A program made the translations under genes and the position numbers. Positions 45,008 to 54,192 of a stretch of DNA of 64,000 bases are shown in pieces. The notes under the pieces are model-generated. The model did not search any database. It saw only the letters and a list, made by a program, of their open reading frames with translations, and was not told the origin of the DNA. Position 1 is the stretch's first letter. Every line of letters begins with the position of its first letter. This stretch comes from Pseudomonas leptonychotis (GTDB lineage Bacteria > Pseudomonadota > Gammaproteobacteria > Pseudomonadales > Pseudomonadaceae), in NCBI RefSeq assembly GCF_004920405.1, contig NZ_RFLV01000001.1, forward strand, positions 310,001 to 374,000, read 5' to 3'.

Positions 45008-46304
45008 GTAAAGACTGAGTGAGGGTGGTTTGCACAACGTTGCGGGTGTGCGCCCCAAAACGCTTGAACAGTTCTACCAGCACCTGTTCCAGCAGTGGGT
45101 CTACCTCGGCCGCAACCAGCTGATTGCCTTCGCTAAAGCCTGGAACTGCCGCCGGTTTACCGGCCAGCCACTGGCCGATCACTTCATCCAAAGCATCGGC
45201 ACTGGCATAGGACTCGGCCGCCACCACCTGCTGTGCGTAGTCCACCGAATAAACCGGATAGCTGTCTTGCGGATTCTGCGTATAAGCCTGCAGCAGCGGG
45301 GACGCTGCCTGCTCGGCCATCAACTGCTGCATGCGCTCTAACTGATACTCCTCGATGGCCGTGTGCCGGTCTGCCACCCGCGCAATCGCCGCCAGACGAT
45401 CTTCGGGGTAACCGGCGGCGCCTTTGAGGGCAATCAGCATCAGTTCGGCCGTGGCAAAGCCCGGCACGGTTTTGGCGTGATAGGGCTGAGTCAGGTCCTG
45501 CATGTAGTGCAGGGCCCAACCGAGGAAACGGTAGCCCCAGTAATCATGCCCACTTTGCAAAGCCAGCCGGGCCAAGCCGGTGTACTGGTAGATGCGCCAG
45601 TGCGGCAAGGTACGGCGCAGATAGGGTGCTGCCTGAAACACCAGCTCCGGTTCGTGGTAGTAACCGATATGGAACGGCGCCTGGGAGGAATACTCAAAGC
45701 GCACATCGCCAAAGGGTTGCACACCGAAGTTGTACTGCTCGCCGACTTCGCCAGGGTTGTCACTGAACAGGTTGATGTCGTGACCATAGTCAGGCTCATC
45801 GGCCGCACTGCTCAGCACCTGCACGGCACTCACCGCCTCACCCGGTTGCAGAGCTAGGTAACGCCAGTGGCTCCAGGGGCCAATCTTGCGAAACACCAAC
45901 ACCTGCTCGGCGGCCAAACGCGCGCGACCATCATCAGCCTGACCCGGCAATTGCTGAACAAACGCGGCGAGACGGATGTGCGGATTGACCCGCAACGCTG
46001 TAAGGAACGCACTGCGCCTGTCATCTGCAGGCGTGGCCGTGGCGCTAAAACGCAAGGCTTCGGGGCGCGTGGGGTAATCGGGGAAATGCGCTCGGGCAAA
46101 GGTTTCCTGCTCATCCAGCAACTGCTCAATGGCCGGCGCCTGGGCGTCGAGAAACGCCTGCAATGGCTCATAGTTCAGTGTGCGCTGCAGTTCGGGTAAT
46201 GCCTGTAACGCCAGCTGACTGCCCAGCGAATGATTGGACCAGGCCAGCACGTGTAACGGCTGACACAGCAGCCAACAGGCAGACAACAACAGCAATGGCT
46301 TCAC
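44982..46304 (-). CDS. exported zinc-dependent phospholipase C-like protein
   Basis: A 440-residue exported protein. The signal peptide ends at HVLA, leaving Trp22 (WSNHS) as first mature residue, as in zinc phospholipase C/P1 nuclease enzymes where the N-terminal Trp binds zinc. Further candidate ligands are in YGHDIN, FHIGYYHEP and LHYMQDLTQPYH (an H-x3-D-x5-H motif near 264-276). These support a Zn-dependent phospholipase C fold. It is longer than the ~245-residue Bacillus enzyme. The substrate is not known. Confidence 0.72.
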   Translation of the reverse strand: MKPLLLLSACWLLCQPLHVLAWSNHSLGSQLALQALPELQRTLNYEPLQAFLDAQAPAIEQLLDEQETFARAHFPDYPTRPEALRFSATATPADDRRSAFLTALRVNPHIRLAAFVQQLPGQADDGRARLAAEQVLVFRKIGPWSHWRYLALQPGEAVSAVQVLSSAADEPDYGHDINLFSDNPGEVGEQYNFGVQPFGDVRFEYSSQAPFHIGYYHEPELVFQAAPYLRRTLPHWRIYQYTGLARLALQSGHDYWGYRFLGWALHYMQDLTQPYHAKTVPGFATAELMLIALKGAAGYPEDRLAAIARVADRHTAIEEYQLERMQQLMAEQAASPLLQAYTQNPQDSYPVYSVDYAQQVVAAESYASADALDEVIGQWLAGKPAAVPGFSEGNQLVAAEVDPLLEQVLVELFKRFGAHTRNVVQTTLTQSLPSVPVTAQ

Positions 46305-46420
46305 GGCGACTCCGACAACGACTGATAGGCAAAGACGCGTAGCCTAACGCCAAAGCCGCCACCTGGCACTGTCGTATCAAGTCAGCCCACTCACCAATCG
46401 GGCTGAGCTTAAAACCCTGA

Positions 46421-47281
46421 TTAAGCGATAAACACAACTGCTGCCACGATCAACACCGTCACCAGCAATAACACGACACCCAACAGCGGTTTGTTCAGCC
46501 GACTGGGTGCCTTGGCGGCAGTAGCCGCCGCATGCATGGGGTTGGCCTGGGAGGCCGTACGGAGCGGGTTGGCAGGGTTGCTCGACGAGCTGGACAGAGG
46601 CGCCGGCTTGAGCGCCTTGGGCAAGTCGACGGCGCGCATAAACAAGGTGGCGTCTTCGTCCACAGCTTGCGCCACCGTGCTTTTCGGGCCGATCACCAAC
46701 AAACTGACCGAGCCCATTTTCAATTGATCACCCGGCTGCAATACGGCCGTCGCGACCTTCTGCTGGTTGACCAACAAGCCATTGGCCGAGGCCAGGTCCT
46801 TGACCTCCAGCACGTCGTCTTTGAGGTAGAACTCGCAGTGGCGGCGCGACAACTGCTGGTCGCTGAAACACAACTCGCACTTCACCGAGCGACCAAAGGT
46901 CATCGATCCATTGATATGGAATTTCTTGCCTTCGTGCTCGCCCTGAATCACCTGCAGGTACCAGCGTGCGACCTGCTCGGCTTTGGTATTGCTGCGCGCC
47001 GGGTCAACCAACAGCAGCTCCACCGTACCAAGGCGCACGCGATCACCGGCGCGTAGCTGAAAACGCGTGCTGATACGGTCGTCATTGACGAATGAACCGC
47101 CAGGGCTGCCCACATCGGTCAGGTAGTAGAAGCCATGATCCTGACGAATTTCCGCGTGGAAGGAACCAATACTGGGGTCAGCCAATACCAGACTGTTACG
47201 GCTGTCCTGACCGATGGTGAAACGCTCGTCGACCAGCCAGATCGGCGCCTGACGATTATCACTGAAGTGAATTCTGAGCAT
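46421..47281 (-). CDS. membrane-anchored double-FHA domain protein
   Basis: A 286-residue phosphothreonine-binding protein. FHA domain 1 (about 18-90) has FTIGQDSRNSLVLADPSIGS. FHA domain 2 (about 120-195) has MTFGRSVKCELCFSDQQLSR and DLASANGLLVNQQ. A low-complexity linker leads to a C-terminal membrane anchor (LLGVVLLLVTVLIVAAVVFI). It probably reads phosphorylation by the neighbouring kinase. The start ATG at 47281 begins directly at the first FHA strand. Same strand as the kinase and phosphatase genes. Confidence 0.88.
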   Translation of the reverse strand: MLRIHFSDNRQAPIWLVDERFTIGQDSRNSLVLADPSIGSFHAEIRQDHGFYYLTDVGSPGGSFVNDDRISTRFQLRAGDRVRLGTVELLLVDPARSNTKAEQVARWYLQVIQGEHEGKKFHINGSMTFGRSVKCELCFSDQQLSRRHCEFYLKDDVLEVKDLASANGLLVNQQKVATAVLQPGDQLKMGSVSLLVIGPKSTVAQAVDEDATLFMRAVDLPKALKPAPLSSSSSNPANPLRTASQANPMHAAATAAKAPSRLNKPLLGVVLLLVTVLIVAAVVFIA

Positions 47282-47437
47282 CTGTGCCACTACCCCAAAG
47301 TCAGTTAAATAGCCGCCAGTGAACCGGGTTAAAACTTGTTGCACGTCGCGCCTGTGGCATTGCGCGCACGCACTAAGGAATCAAGGCGCGCATGCTGCCT
47401 GCCAATCAATCAGGTAGCAATACGCCAGTATCGTTAG

Positions 47438-48958
47438 TTAATCAAAAAGGTTGTTCCACAACCGCTTGACTGGGTTGACCGACGTAGGCGCTGACGGCTG
47501 AACGCTTGCTGGCTTGCGTCGTGGCGCTTGAGCCAGGCGTACTCGCTGCTCATGACCGTCGAGCAATTGCAGTAACTGCTCGTTAGCGGGCTCTACCTCA
47601 AGGCCTTGCTGCACCAGCACCAACGCCAAGGCAAACTCACGGCGCTTGTAGGCGGCTTCACTTTGCTCGATATAGCGCTGCGCCACCCGGTTGATTCCGG
47701 CCAAAGCCAACAAGTTATCAGGCTCCCAGGCCAAAACCTGACGGAAGTAATGGGTGGCGCTGTCATCTTCGGGCAGCAGCAATTGCTGATCGGCCAGACG
47801 CTGCTCCGCCAGCTGCAAGTACTGGGTGATTCGCGCTTGCAGCACACGGGCCAGGCCGTCTAACGCGATCGGGTTGTTCGCATCAAGCGTTAGCACCTGA
47901 CGAAACAGATAGTCGGCGTTGTCTTGCGCAGGTTCCAACAGACTACCGCTTTGCAGGCGTAGCTCGGCACGCGCCAGGTAATCACTGATTTGTTGTTGCC
48001 GATAAAAATGATAACCGCCGCCGGTGGCGCCGGCTAAGAGCAAAAGACCCACCAGCAGCCAAACCCAGAACTGAGTGCGCGGGCGGCCCTTGGCAGACTT
48101 GGCCAGGCTTAATGCGGGGGCAATACGTGTGCTATCCGGGTCATCCTGCGTCAGCTCATCCAGACTGGCGAGCAACACGTTGCAATCGGCAAAACGTTCA
48201 TCCGGGTCTTTGGCCAGCATGCGTTCAAGCAGCCATTGATAGTGCTGCAACTGTGCAGGCAGCTGCGGCACGTCCATTTGCAGGTGGTTCATCACCGTCT
48301 GCGTGTAATTCGCGGCGCGATAAGGATTATTGCCAGTGAGCATTTCCAACAGAATCACCCCCAGGCTGTAAATGTCACTGCGCGCATCCAGGGCCTGACA
48401 CTGCGCCTGTTCGGGGCTGCTGTACGAAGGACTGCCGACAGCGATGCCGAACTGGGTCAGGTCGGTATCCAGCTCCACTTCCTTGGCCACACCAAAGTCG
48501 GTAATAACCGCCGTACCGTCACCACGAAAGAGGATATTGGCCGGCTTGATGTCACGGTGTACCAGGCCTTTGCCATGCACAACCGCCAGCCCACTGGCCA
48601 CTTGACGAACAATCCGCAGGGCACGCGGTAAGTCGAACACCTCGCCCTTGTGCTGCGCCAGATCGCCGCCCGGCACAAATTCCATGGCCAAGTAATGGCG
48701 ACCATCGGCCAGCTGGTCGATGTCATAGATGGTGATGATCGAGGGATGATGCAGGGACGCCACGATGTGGCCTTCCTTGATAAAGCGCTGACTGAACGCT
48801 TGATCATCAGCGCTCAGCAGTACTTTGATCGCCACCTTGCGGTGCAGCGACGCCTGGGTGGCCAGGTAAACCTCGGCCATGCCGCCTGTGCCGAGGCGAC
48901 CATGCACCTGGTAACCGGGAATATCGAGCAGTTGTTCAGTCATGGGATTAGTGGGCAT
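47438..48958 (-). CDS. transmembrane Ser/Thr protein kinase with TPR-like C-terminus
   Basis: A 506-residue Hanks-type kinase. The P-loop is GRLGTGGMAEVY, the catalytic Lys is in VAIKVLL, the catalytic loop is HRDIKPANIL, the magnesium loop is DFGVAKE, and GSPSYSSPEQ follows. A single membrane segment near 298-320 (VWLLVGLLLLAGATGG) precedes a helical, TPR-like periplasmic part with repeated LAxAELRLQSG and LAEQRLADQQ units. ATG 48958 or 48943 can start it. It follows the PP2C gene by 13 bp. Confidence 0.93.
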   Translation of the reverse strand: MPTNPMTEQLLDIPGYQVHGRLGTGGMAEVYLATQASLHRKVAIKVLLSADDQAFSQRFIKEGHIVASLHHPSIITIYDIDQLADGRHYLAMEFVPGGDLAQHKGEVFDLPRALRIVRQVASGLAVVHGKGLVHRDIKPANILFRGDGTAVITDFGVAKEVELDTDLTQFGIAVGSPSYSSPEQAQCQALDARSDIYSLGVILLEMLTGNNPYRAANYTQTVMNHLQMDVPQLPAQLQHYQWLLERMLAKDPDERFADCNVLLASLDELTQDDPDSTRIAPALSLAKSAKGRPRTQFWVWLLVGLLLLAGATGGGYHFYRQQQISDYLARAELRLQSGSLLEPAQDNADYLFRQVLTLDANNPIALDGLARVLQARITQYLQLAEQRLADQQLLLPEDDSATHYFRQVLAWEPDNLLALAGINRVAQRYIEQSEAAYKRREFALALVLVQQGLEVEPANEQLLQLLDGHEQRVRLAQAPRRKPASVQPSAPTSVNPVKRLWNNLFD

Positions 48959-48971
48959 CGGCAGGTTAAGG

Positions 48972-49739
48972 CTAACGGGAGGTGAATAAACGACTGAGCA
49001 AGCCACGGGGCTTACGCGCAACGCTGGGCGCAGCGGCATCACGCCCCAGCACGATACAGGAGATATTGTCCTTGCCACCCATGTCGTTAGCCCGCGCCAA
49101 CAGCTGGTTCACCAGTTCATCAAGGGTCTGAGCGCTGCTGCACAGTTGCTGAATCTGCGCGTCTTCGAGTTCGCCCGTCAGGCCGTCGCTGCACAGCAGC
49201 AGCAATTCATGCTCACCGAGCACGCCGTGGTGCAGACCAACCTGCAACGGCTGATCATCACGGCCCAGGCACTGCAGAATGACATTGCGCTGCGGATGAC
49301 TGCGCGCTGTCTCTGGGCTCATTTGTCCAGCATCGATCATGGCCTGCACCCAGCTGTGATCGTGGGTTACACGCTCGATATGCCCGGCGCTGACCCGATA
49401 GGCACGGCTGTCGCCCACCCAAGCAATGTTGAACGCAGCCCCATTGAAACGCACCGCCACCAGGGTCGTGCCCATGCCCTGGTGTTCTTCAGTGCGCGCC
49501 ACGGCGAGCACTTCACGATTGGCCGCATGCACCGCATCCGCCAGTTCCAACCCATCCGCGCACCCTGCCTGCAGCGTATCTAACGCTAAGGCACTGGCCA
49601 CTTCGCCGCACTGATGCCCGCCCATGCCATCGGCAATCGCCCATAGACTCAGCTGTGGGCAGCACAACAGGGCATCTTCGTTGTGCCCACGCACCCGTCC
49701 AGGCACGCTCTGGCCGGCATAAATCAGCCTCTGTTCCAT
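48972..49739 (-). CDS. PP2C-family Ser/Thr phosphatase
   Basis: A 255-residue PPM phosphatase with all core metal-site motifs: RGHNEDALL, AIADGMGGHQCGEVAS, WVGDSRAYR, LLCSDGLTGELED and GGKDNISCIVL. It would reverse phosphorylation by the downstream kinase. The ATG at 49739 has GAGAC 7 nt upstream; the longer frame starts with TTG and is not preferred. First gene of the phosphatase-kinase-FHA cluster. Confidence 0.93.
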   Translation of the reverse strand: MEQRLIYAGQSVPGRVRGHNEDALLCCPQLSLWAIADGMGGHQCGEVASALALDTLQAGCADGLELADAVHAANREVLAVARTEEHQGMGTTLVAVRFNGAAFNIAWVGDSRAYRVSAGHIERVTHDHSWVQAMIDAGQMSPETARSHPQRNVILQCLGRDDQPLQVGLHHGVLGEHELLLLCSDGLTGELEDAQIQQLCSSAQTLDELVNQLLARANDMGGKDNISCIVLGRDAAAPSVARKPRGLLSRLFTSR

Positions 49740-50019
49740 CAACGTCTCGACATAGGAGTTCAACAGTCACCCAGCAGCCTGGCTGCACGCGGCGTAATGA
49801 GCCCATGATGCGGCGGCAAACTCAGGCTGTCACCGCCAGCCGCCGATTTTGCCGGTGAATTGTTAACCAGTCGAACCCAAGTCGGCTATCTGGATAACTG
49901 GATAACGCCTCAGCTATTCGCCCCGCATGGGCGTAGACTCGAAACACCAGCCTCGCCTCACAGCGAGGGGATGGCCCGCTCCAGCATATTCAACCACGAC
50001 ATTGTCAGAGGTGAAGGTC

Positions 50020-50151
50020 ATGAGCAAAGGTATGGACTCAAAGAAACAAGTGAAGAAAAAACCGCTGAAAACCGCCGGCGAAAAACGCCTGGATAAAAAA
50101 GGCAAGCAAGGCGCGAAGACCGTACTCGGCAGCAGCGCCATCAACGCCTGA
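50020..50151 (+). CDS. 43-residue Lys-rich protein
   Basis: A very small, highly basic protein (MSKGMDSKKQVKKKPLKTAG, then EKRLDKKGKQGAK and a neutral tail). A good ribosome-binding site (GAGGTGAAGGT) precedes the ATG. Lysines dominate residues 9-33, so nucleic-acid or ribosome association is plausible but unproven. It stands alone, 68 bp before a GNAT gene. Confidence 0.65.
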   Translation: MSKGMDSKKQVKKKPLKTAGEKRLDKKGKQGAKTVLGSSAINA

Positions 50152-50218
50152 AACACTGGCCTGAGGCGAGCATCGCGCTTGCACTCAGGCATCAATAACC
50201 GCAAGACACTCAGCCACC

Positions 50219-50653
50219 ATGCACTACCGCCAACTCCCCGCCTCGCTCAAACCACTGGCCGACACCTTCTACCGCAGCCAACGCTCCGCCATGCGCGCCA
50301 CGACCGGCGCACAGCTATGGGTGGCTGAGAAACAGGGAATAATGGCAGCGCTGTGCCTACAGCCCGTCGCGCACGGCCATTGGCTGACCAGCTTGCTGGT
50401 GGCCACGTCACAACGCGGCCAAGGCGTGGCCCGACAGCTACTCACCACAGCCCAGGCCAACTGCGCCACACCCGTCTGGTTGTTCTGCCACCCGCAGTTA
50501 AGCGACTTCTACCAGCGCCTGGGCTTTGTTCCATGCAACGACCTGCCTCAACCGTTGGCTGAACGCCTTACTCGCTATCAACGCCATAAAAGCTTGGTGG
50601 CATTCTCACGCGCGCCCGGCTTGGCCACTGCAGCACAACGCCTGGAACCTTAG
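50219..50653 (+). CDS. GNAT family N-acetyltransferase
   Basis: A 144-residue acetyltransferase. The acetyl-CoA loop is in SLLVATSQRGQGVARQLL (motif A, Q/R-x-x-G-x-G/A), and motif B in DFYQRLGFVPC. Substrate unknown. Confidence 0.85.
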   Translation: MHYRQLPASLKPLADTFYRSQRSAMRATTGAQLWVAEKQGIMAALCLQPVAHGHWLTSLLVATSQRGQGVARQLLTTAQANCATPVWLFCHPQLSDFYQRLGFVPCNDLPQPLAERLTRYQRHKSLVAFSRAPGLATAAQRLEP

Positions 50654-50760
50654 TACTAGGTAGGCGGAGCCCATTGGGCAGATAGCACGCCATACCGGCA
50701 CTCTGCTCGAATTTACTATTGCCATCGCCAAGACAAGCTCTGCATGCTTAGCTCATAACA

Positions 50761-51819
50761 ATGACAACAGTGGCTTTTACTATGCGTATATCGCGGTTGC
50801 TCAGGCGCCTGCGTAGCGACTTTCAGTTATCCATCATTACCTTGATGGGCCTGTTTGGCGTGATTGGCGTTACCCCGTATGCCGTCTACCGGCTAACCAC
50901 CGGTAACTACCTGGTAGGCTCGGCCGACACGGTGATTGTCGTGTCCACCGTGCTCGCGGTGCTCTACGCCTGGCGTACGGGCGACACCATCAAACCCGGC
51001 ATCTACCTGGCCACTATTTTCTCTGCCGGCTCAACCTTGATCGCCATCAATTTAGGGGTCAACGGCCTGTTCTGGATCTACCCACTGATTCTCTTCAATT
51101 TTTTTATGGTGTCACCAGGCAAAGCCTTGTTAGCGACCCTTCTGGTACTCGTAAGCCTGGTCGCTTATGGGCAGCACAATCCTGGCGCGGTGTTCGAAAG
51201 CGACTACCAAATGGTTTCATTTCTGGTGACCAGCATGATGGCCAGCGTGCTCAGCTTTGTTTTTGCCTACCGCACCACCAGCCAGCGCGACCAACTGCAG
51301 CAGTTGGCCATCCATGATCCGCTGACCGGCGCACGCAACCGGCGGGCGATGAATGAAGAGCTGAAGATTGCGGCGTCCAGCCACCGCCGCCACGGTAATA
51401 GCTATGCCGTACTAACCATGGACCTCGATCATTTCAAGCGGGTCAACGACAACTATGGCCATCAGGCCGGCGACCAGGTGCTGGTGGATTTTGTCGAGCT
51501 GATCAAAAACTCCTCGCGTAAGGAAGACCGCCTGTTCCGCTTCGGCGGTGAAGAATTCCTCCTCCTGCTGCCCAACACTGACCGTGTAGGCTTATTGGCG
51601 GCCGCGCAACAACTGCAACAACAAGTGGCACACAACCTACGCAGCCCAGGCGGAGCGGTGACCATGTCCGTCGGCGGCGCCATACTGCGCCGTGACGAGC
51701 ATTGGGAAGACATGCTGGAACGTGCCGATCAACGCCTGTACCGCGCCAAAAGTGCTGGACGCAACTGCGTGGTAATCGCTGATGAAGTCGATTCAACCAA
51801 TGGTGTGCCTACCGCCTAA
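50761..51819 (+). CDS. membrane-bound diguanylate cyclase
   Basis: A 352-residue protein. About six membrane segments fill residues 20-175, with no recognised sensor family. A GGDEF domain follows, starting at HDPLTGARNRRAMNEEL. The active site is GGEEF (about 261-265), and RKED five residues upstream fits the RxxD inhibitory site. It is therefore predicted to make c-di-GMP with product feedback. No EAL domain. This signal could act on the YcgR-type brake encoded at 30.5 kb. Confidence 0.92.
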   Translation: MTTVAFTMRISRLLRRLRSDFQLSIITLMGLFGVIGVTPYAVYRLTTGNYLVGSADTVIVVSTVLAVLYAWRTGDTIKPGIYLATIFSAGSTLIAINLGVNGLFWIYPLILFNFFMVSPGKALLATLLVLVSLVAYGQHNPGAVFESDYQMVSFLVTSMMASVLSFVFAYRTTSQRDQLQQLAIHDPLTGARNRRAMNEELKIAASSHRRHGNSYAVLTMDLDHFKRVNDNYGHQAGDQVLVDFVELIKNSSRKEDRLFRFGGEEFLLLLPNTDRVGLLAAAQQLQQQVAHNLRSPGGAVTMSVGGAILRRDEHWEDMLERADQRLYRAKSAGRNCVVIADEVDSTNGVPTA

Positions 51820-51938
51820 TCTCAAGACTTATGTTTGCTTACAACTTGCGGCGAAAAAACCACGACCCGCTGTCCGCAACCCTGTAACAACTCGGGCCTC
51901 TCTCTGTCTATTGGCCACACCTCCTCGAGAGCACCGCC

Positions 51939-52454
51939 ATGAAAAGACGCTCCCTGCTCAAGGCCATGGCCCTATTGCCGGCCTTGCCCCTGCTCGGCCA
52001 CGCCCCGCTCAGCCTGGCACAAGCCATCGCCAACAGCGTGACCCCGCTGAACAAACCTCATCGTGACTGGCGCGACCTGCTGACACCCGACGCCTACGCC
52101 GTGCTCTTCGAAGAAGACACCGAAGCGCCCGGTAGCAGCGCACTGAATCAGGAAAAACGCGACGGCACCTATATCTGCGCAGCCTGCTACTTGCCGCTAT
52201 TCGCCAGCCAAGACAAGTATGAAAGCGGCACCGGCTGGCCCAGCTTTACCCAGCCTATTGCCGGCCATATGGGGCAAAAACGCGACTTCAAACTGTTTTT
52301 CCCTCGCACCGAATACCATTGCGCCCGCTGCGGCGGGCATCAGGGACACGTATTTGATGACGGTCCAAAACCGCGAGGTGAGCGCTGGTGCAACAACGGC
52401 GTGGCGTTGCGCTTTATCGCCGCAAGCGAATCCTTACCTGAACTGCGGAGCTGA
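51939..52454 (+). CDS. msrB: Tat-exported methionine-R-sulfoxide reductase MsrB
   Basis: A 171-residue MsrB with an N-terminal twin-arginine signal (MKRRSLLKAMALLPALPLLG). Zinc-binding cysteine pairs lie in CAACYLPLF and CARCGGHQGHVF, the fold motif is SGTGWPSF, and the catalytic Cys is in RWCNNGVALRF. It reduces the R-epimer of protein methionine sulfoxide, here in the periplasm. The stop is 2 bp before the msrA start, so they form one operon. Confidence 0.93.
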   Translation: MKRRSLLKAMALLPALPLLGHAPLSLAQAIANSVTPLNKPHRDWRDLLTPDAYAVLFEEDTEAPGSSALNQEKRDGTYICAACYLPLFASQDKYESGTGWPSFTQPIAGHMGQKRDFKLFFPRTEYHCARCGGHQGHVFDDGPKPRGERWCNNGVALRFIAASESLPELRS

Positions 52455-52456
52455 AC

Positions 52457-53116
52457 ATGAACGCTATGAATACTGCTTGGCGCCGCCGTTTACTCGCCAG
52501 CGCTGCGCTCATCCTAGGCGGCCTGCTGGCCGCCTGTGAACCGACAGCTGCGCAGGTACCGCAGCCAGAGGTCAGCAAACCAACAGTGGAAGATTCCGGC
52601 GTGGCGATCTTTGCCGGCGGCTGCTTCTGGTGCACTGAAGCGGATTTCGACAAGGTACCCGGAGTGATTGAAACCACCTCAGGCTACATCGGCGGCCACG
52701 TCGACAACCCCACCTACGAGCAAGTATCCGCCGGCAATAGCGGGCATATTGAAGCCGTTCGCGTGCGCTTTGATCCGAGCAAAACCAACTACGCCAAGCT
52801 GCTGGAAGCCTTCTGGCCGACCATCGACCCGATCACCGCCAACGCCCAGTTTTGCGATCGCGGCTCGCAGTACCGCAGCGCGATTTTCTACAGCAACCCA
52901 GAAGAACAGAAACTGGCTACAGCCTCCAAAGACGCCCTGGAAAAATCTGGACGCCTGCCAGCACCGGTAGTGACCGAGATCCTCGCGGCCAGCACCTTTT
53001 ACTCAGCCGAGGACTACCACCAGGACTATTACCTGCGTAACCCGCTGCGCTACAACTACTACCGCAACGGCTGCGGCCGTGACCAACGCCTGGAGCAGCT
53101 CTGGGGCAAGAAGTAA
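52457..53116 (+). CDS. msrA: lipoprotein methionine-S-sulfoxide reductase MsrA
   Basis: A 219-residue MsrA with an N-terminal lipoprotein signal (RRLLASAALILGGLLAAC, lipobox LLAAC). The active site is AGGCFWCTEADFD, with GYIGGHVDNPTYEQVSAGNS and YHQDYYLRNP typical of the family. It reduces the S-epimer. With the Tat-exported MsrB this gives a complete envelope methionine-repair pair. Residue +2 after the lipid Cys is Glu, so the likely destination is the outer membrane. Confidence 0.93.
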   Translation: MNAMNTAWRRRLLASAALILGGLLAACEPTAAQVPQPEVSKPTVEDSGVAIFAGGCFWCTEADFDKVPGVIETTSGYIGGHVDNPTYEQVSAGNSGHIEAVRVRFDPSKTNYAKLLEAFWPTIDPITANAQFCDRGSQYRSAIFYSNPEEQKLATASKDALEKSGRLPAPVVTEILAASTFYSAEDYHQDYYLRNPLRYNYYRNGCGRDQRLEQLWGKK

Positions 53117-53238
53117 TAAACCCGCGCATCAGCCGGCACTTGCGACAGCTGATACGCGCCTATTCAGCCGCTGATTCAATGAGGCGACAGTGGCTGTTTA
53201 CGCTATGGTGAAGCCACATATTTTCAAGTGACCACGCC

Positions 53239-53676
53239 ATGACCCCATTGAAACCCCTGTTCAAACTGACCTCGCTGATTGCCCTGGGCGGCTGGCTGAT
53301 GCTGGTCTGCCTGCCATTCTGGACCTACACCGATGAACTGGTACTGGGGCTCAGCGTGGTACTGCTGGCCATTGTTTATAGTTGGCTGCTATTCGCTGCA
53401 ATGCGCCAGCGGCCTGAGCCGGGTAGCGGCAAGCCAGGTTTCTTCAGTTTGGGAGGTGTACTTTCGCTGCTGCGCCAACCCACGGCCGCACTGGCAGCCT
53501 GGGTGCATATCTTGGCGTTTGATCTGATGGTCGGGCTGTATATCCGCCACGAAGGCGCCATCGCGGGCATCAGCCACTGGGCGCTGCTGCCTTGCTATGT
53601 GCTGACGCTGATGTTCGGACCGTTGGGTTTGCTCGCGTTTCTGGGGTTACGCTGGGGCTTGGTCGTAGCGGCCTAA
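53239..53676 (+). CDS. ABA4-like (DUF4281) membrane protein
   Basis: A 145-residue protein with four membrane segments and the family pattern WVHILAFDLMVGLYI, then LLPCYVLTLMFGPLGLLAFL. It belongs to the DUF4281/ABA4-like family. The plant member is linked to neoxanthin synthesis; the bacterial role is unknown. It ends 1 bp from the convergent hypothetical gene. Confidence 0.78.
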   Translation: MTPLKPLFKLTSLIALGGWLMLVCLPFWTYTDELVLGLSVVLLAIVYSWLLFAAMRQRPEPGSGKPGFFSLGGVLSLLRQPTAALAAWVHILAFDLMVGLYIRHEGAIAGISHWALLPCYVLTLMFGPLGLLAFLGLRWGLVVAA

Positions 53677-53677
53677 G

Positions 53678-54016
53678 CTAACGGCGGCGCTCATAGTATT
53701 CAGTGCTCAGTCCTGGAGACTGCTGCACCTGGTAGCCATTGGGGTACTCGATTGTTTGCTTGATCGTTCCGCGACTTTCTATCGACTGGCTGCCGTAGCC
53801 CTGCTCATGGCGCTGCAGGCCGTTGGGTAAGTGCTGCCCGCCGTAGAGGTTATGGCTTTCGCTGGTTTGCGAGCTGCCGATGCTGCCGCTGGCGCCGGGG
53901 CTGACATAGGTTTTCGGAATTACCCGCAGCGTCTGCGACGCCTGCTGCTCGGCATACAGCGGCGTCACCAGCAATAACCCCACCAGACTGACCACATACC
54001 TGCCTATCGTCATCAC
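53678..54016 (-). CDS. small exported Gln/Ser/Gly-rich protein
   Basis: A 112-residue protein with signal peptide MTIGRYVVSLVGLLLVTPLY ending at YAEQQ, and a polar, probably disordered mature chain with many Gly, Ser, Gln and Tyr residues (GGQHLPNGLQRHEQGYGSQS). No cysteine and no known motif. Function unknown. Confidence 0.65.
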   Translation of the reverse strand: MMTIGRYVVSLVGLLLVTPLYAEQQASQTLRVIPKTYVSPGASGSIGSSQTSESHNLYGGQHLPNGLQRHEQGYGSQSIESRGTIKQTIEYPNGYQVQQSPGLSTEYYERRR

Positions 54017-54192
54017 AACCTCTGCGCCGTCAGCGCGAAACGAACCTGAATATTTGGCAACAGGATCACGCCTGCGGTTCCAACCACTGATCCAGCTAAG
54101 GCGTCGTTAGACCTTAAGGCAAGCTCTAGCGCAGCACCGGGATTAGCACAGGACCCAGCATTTACGTACCCGCCTCTTTCATTTCGCGATAC

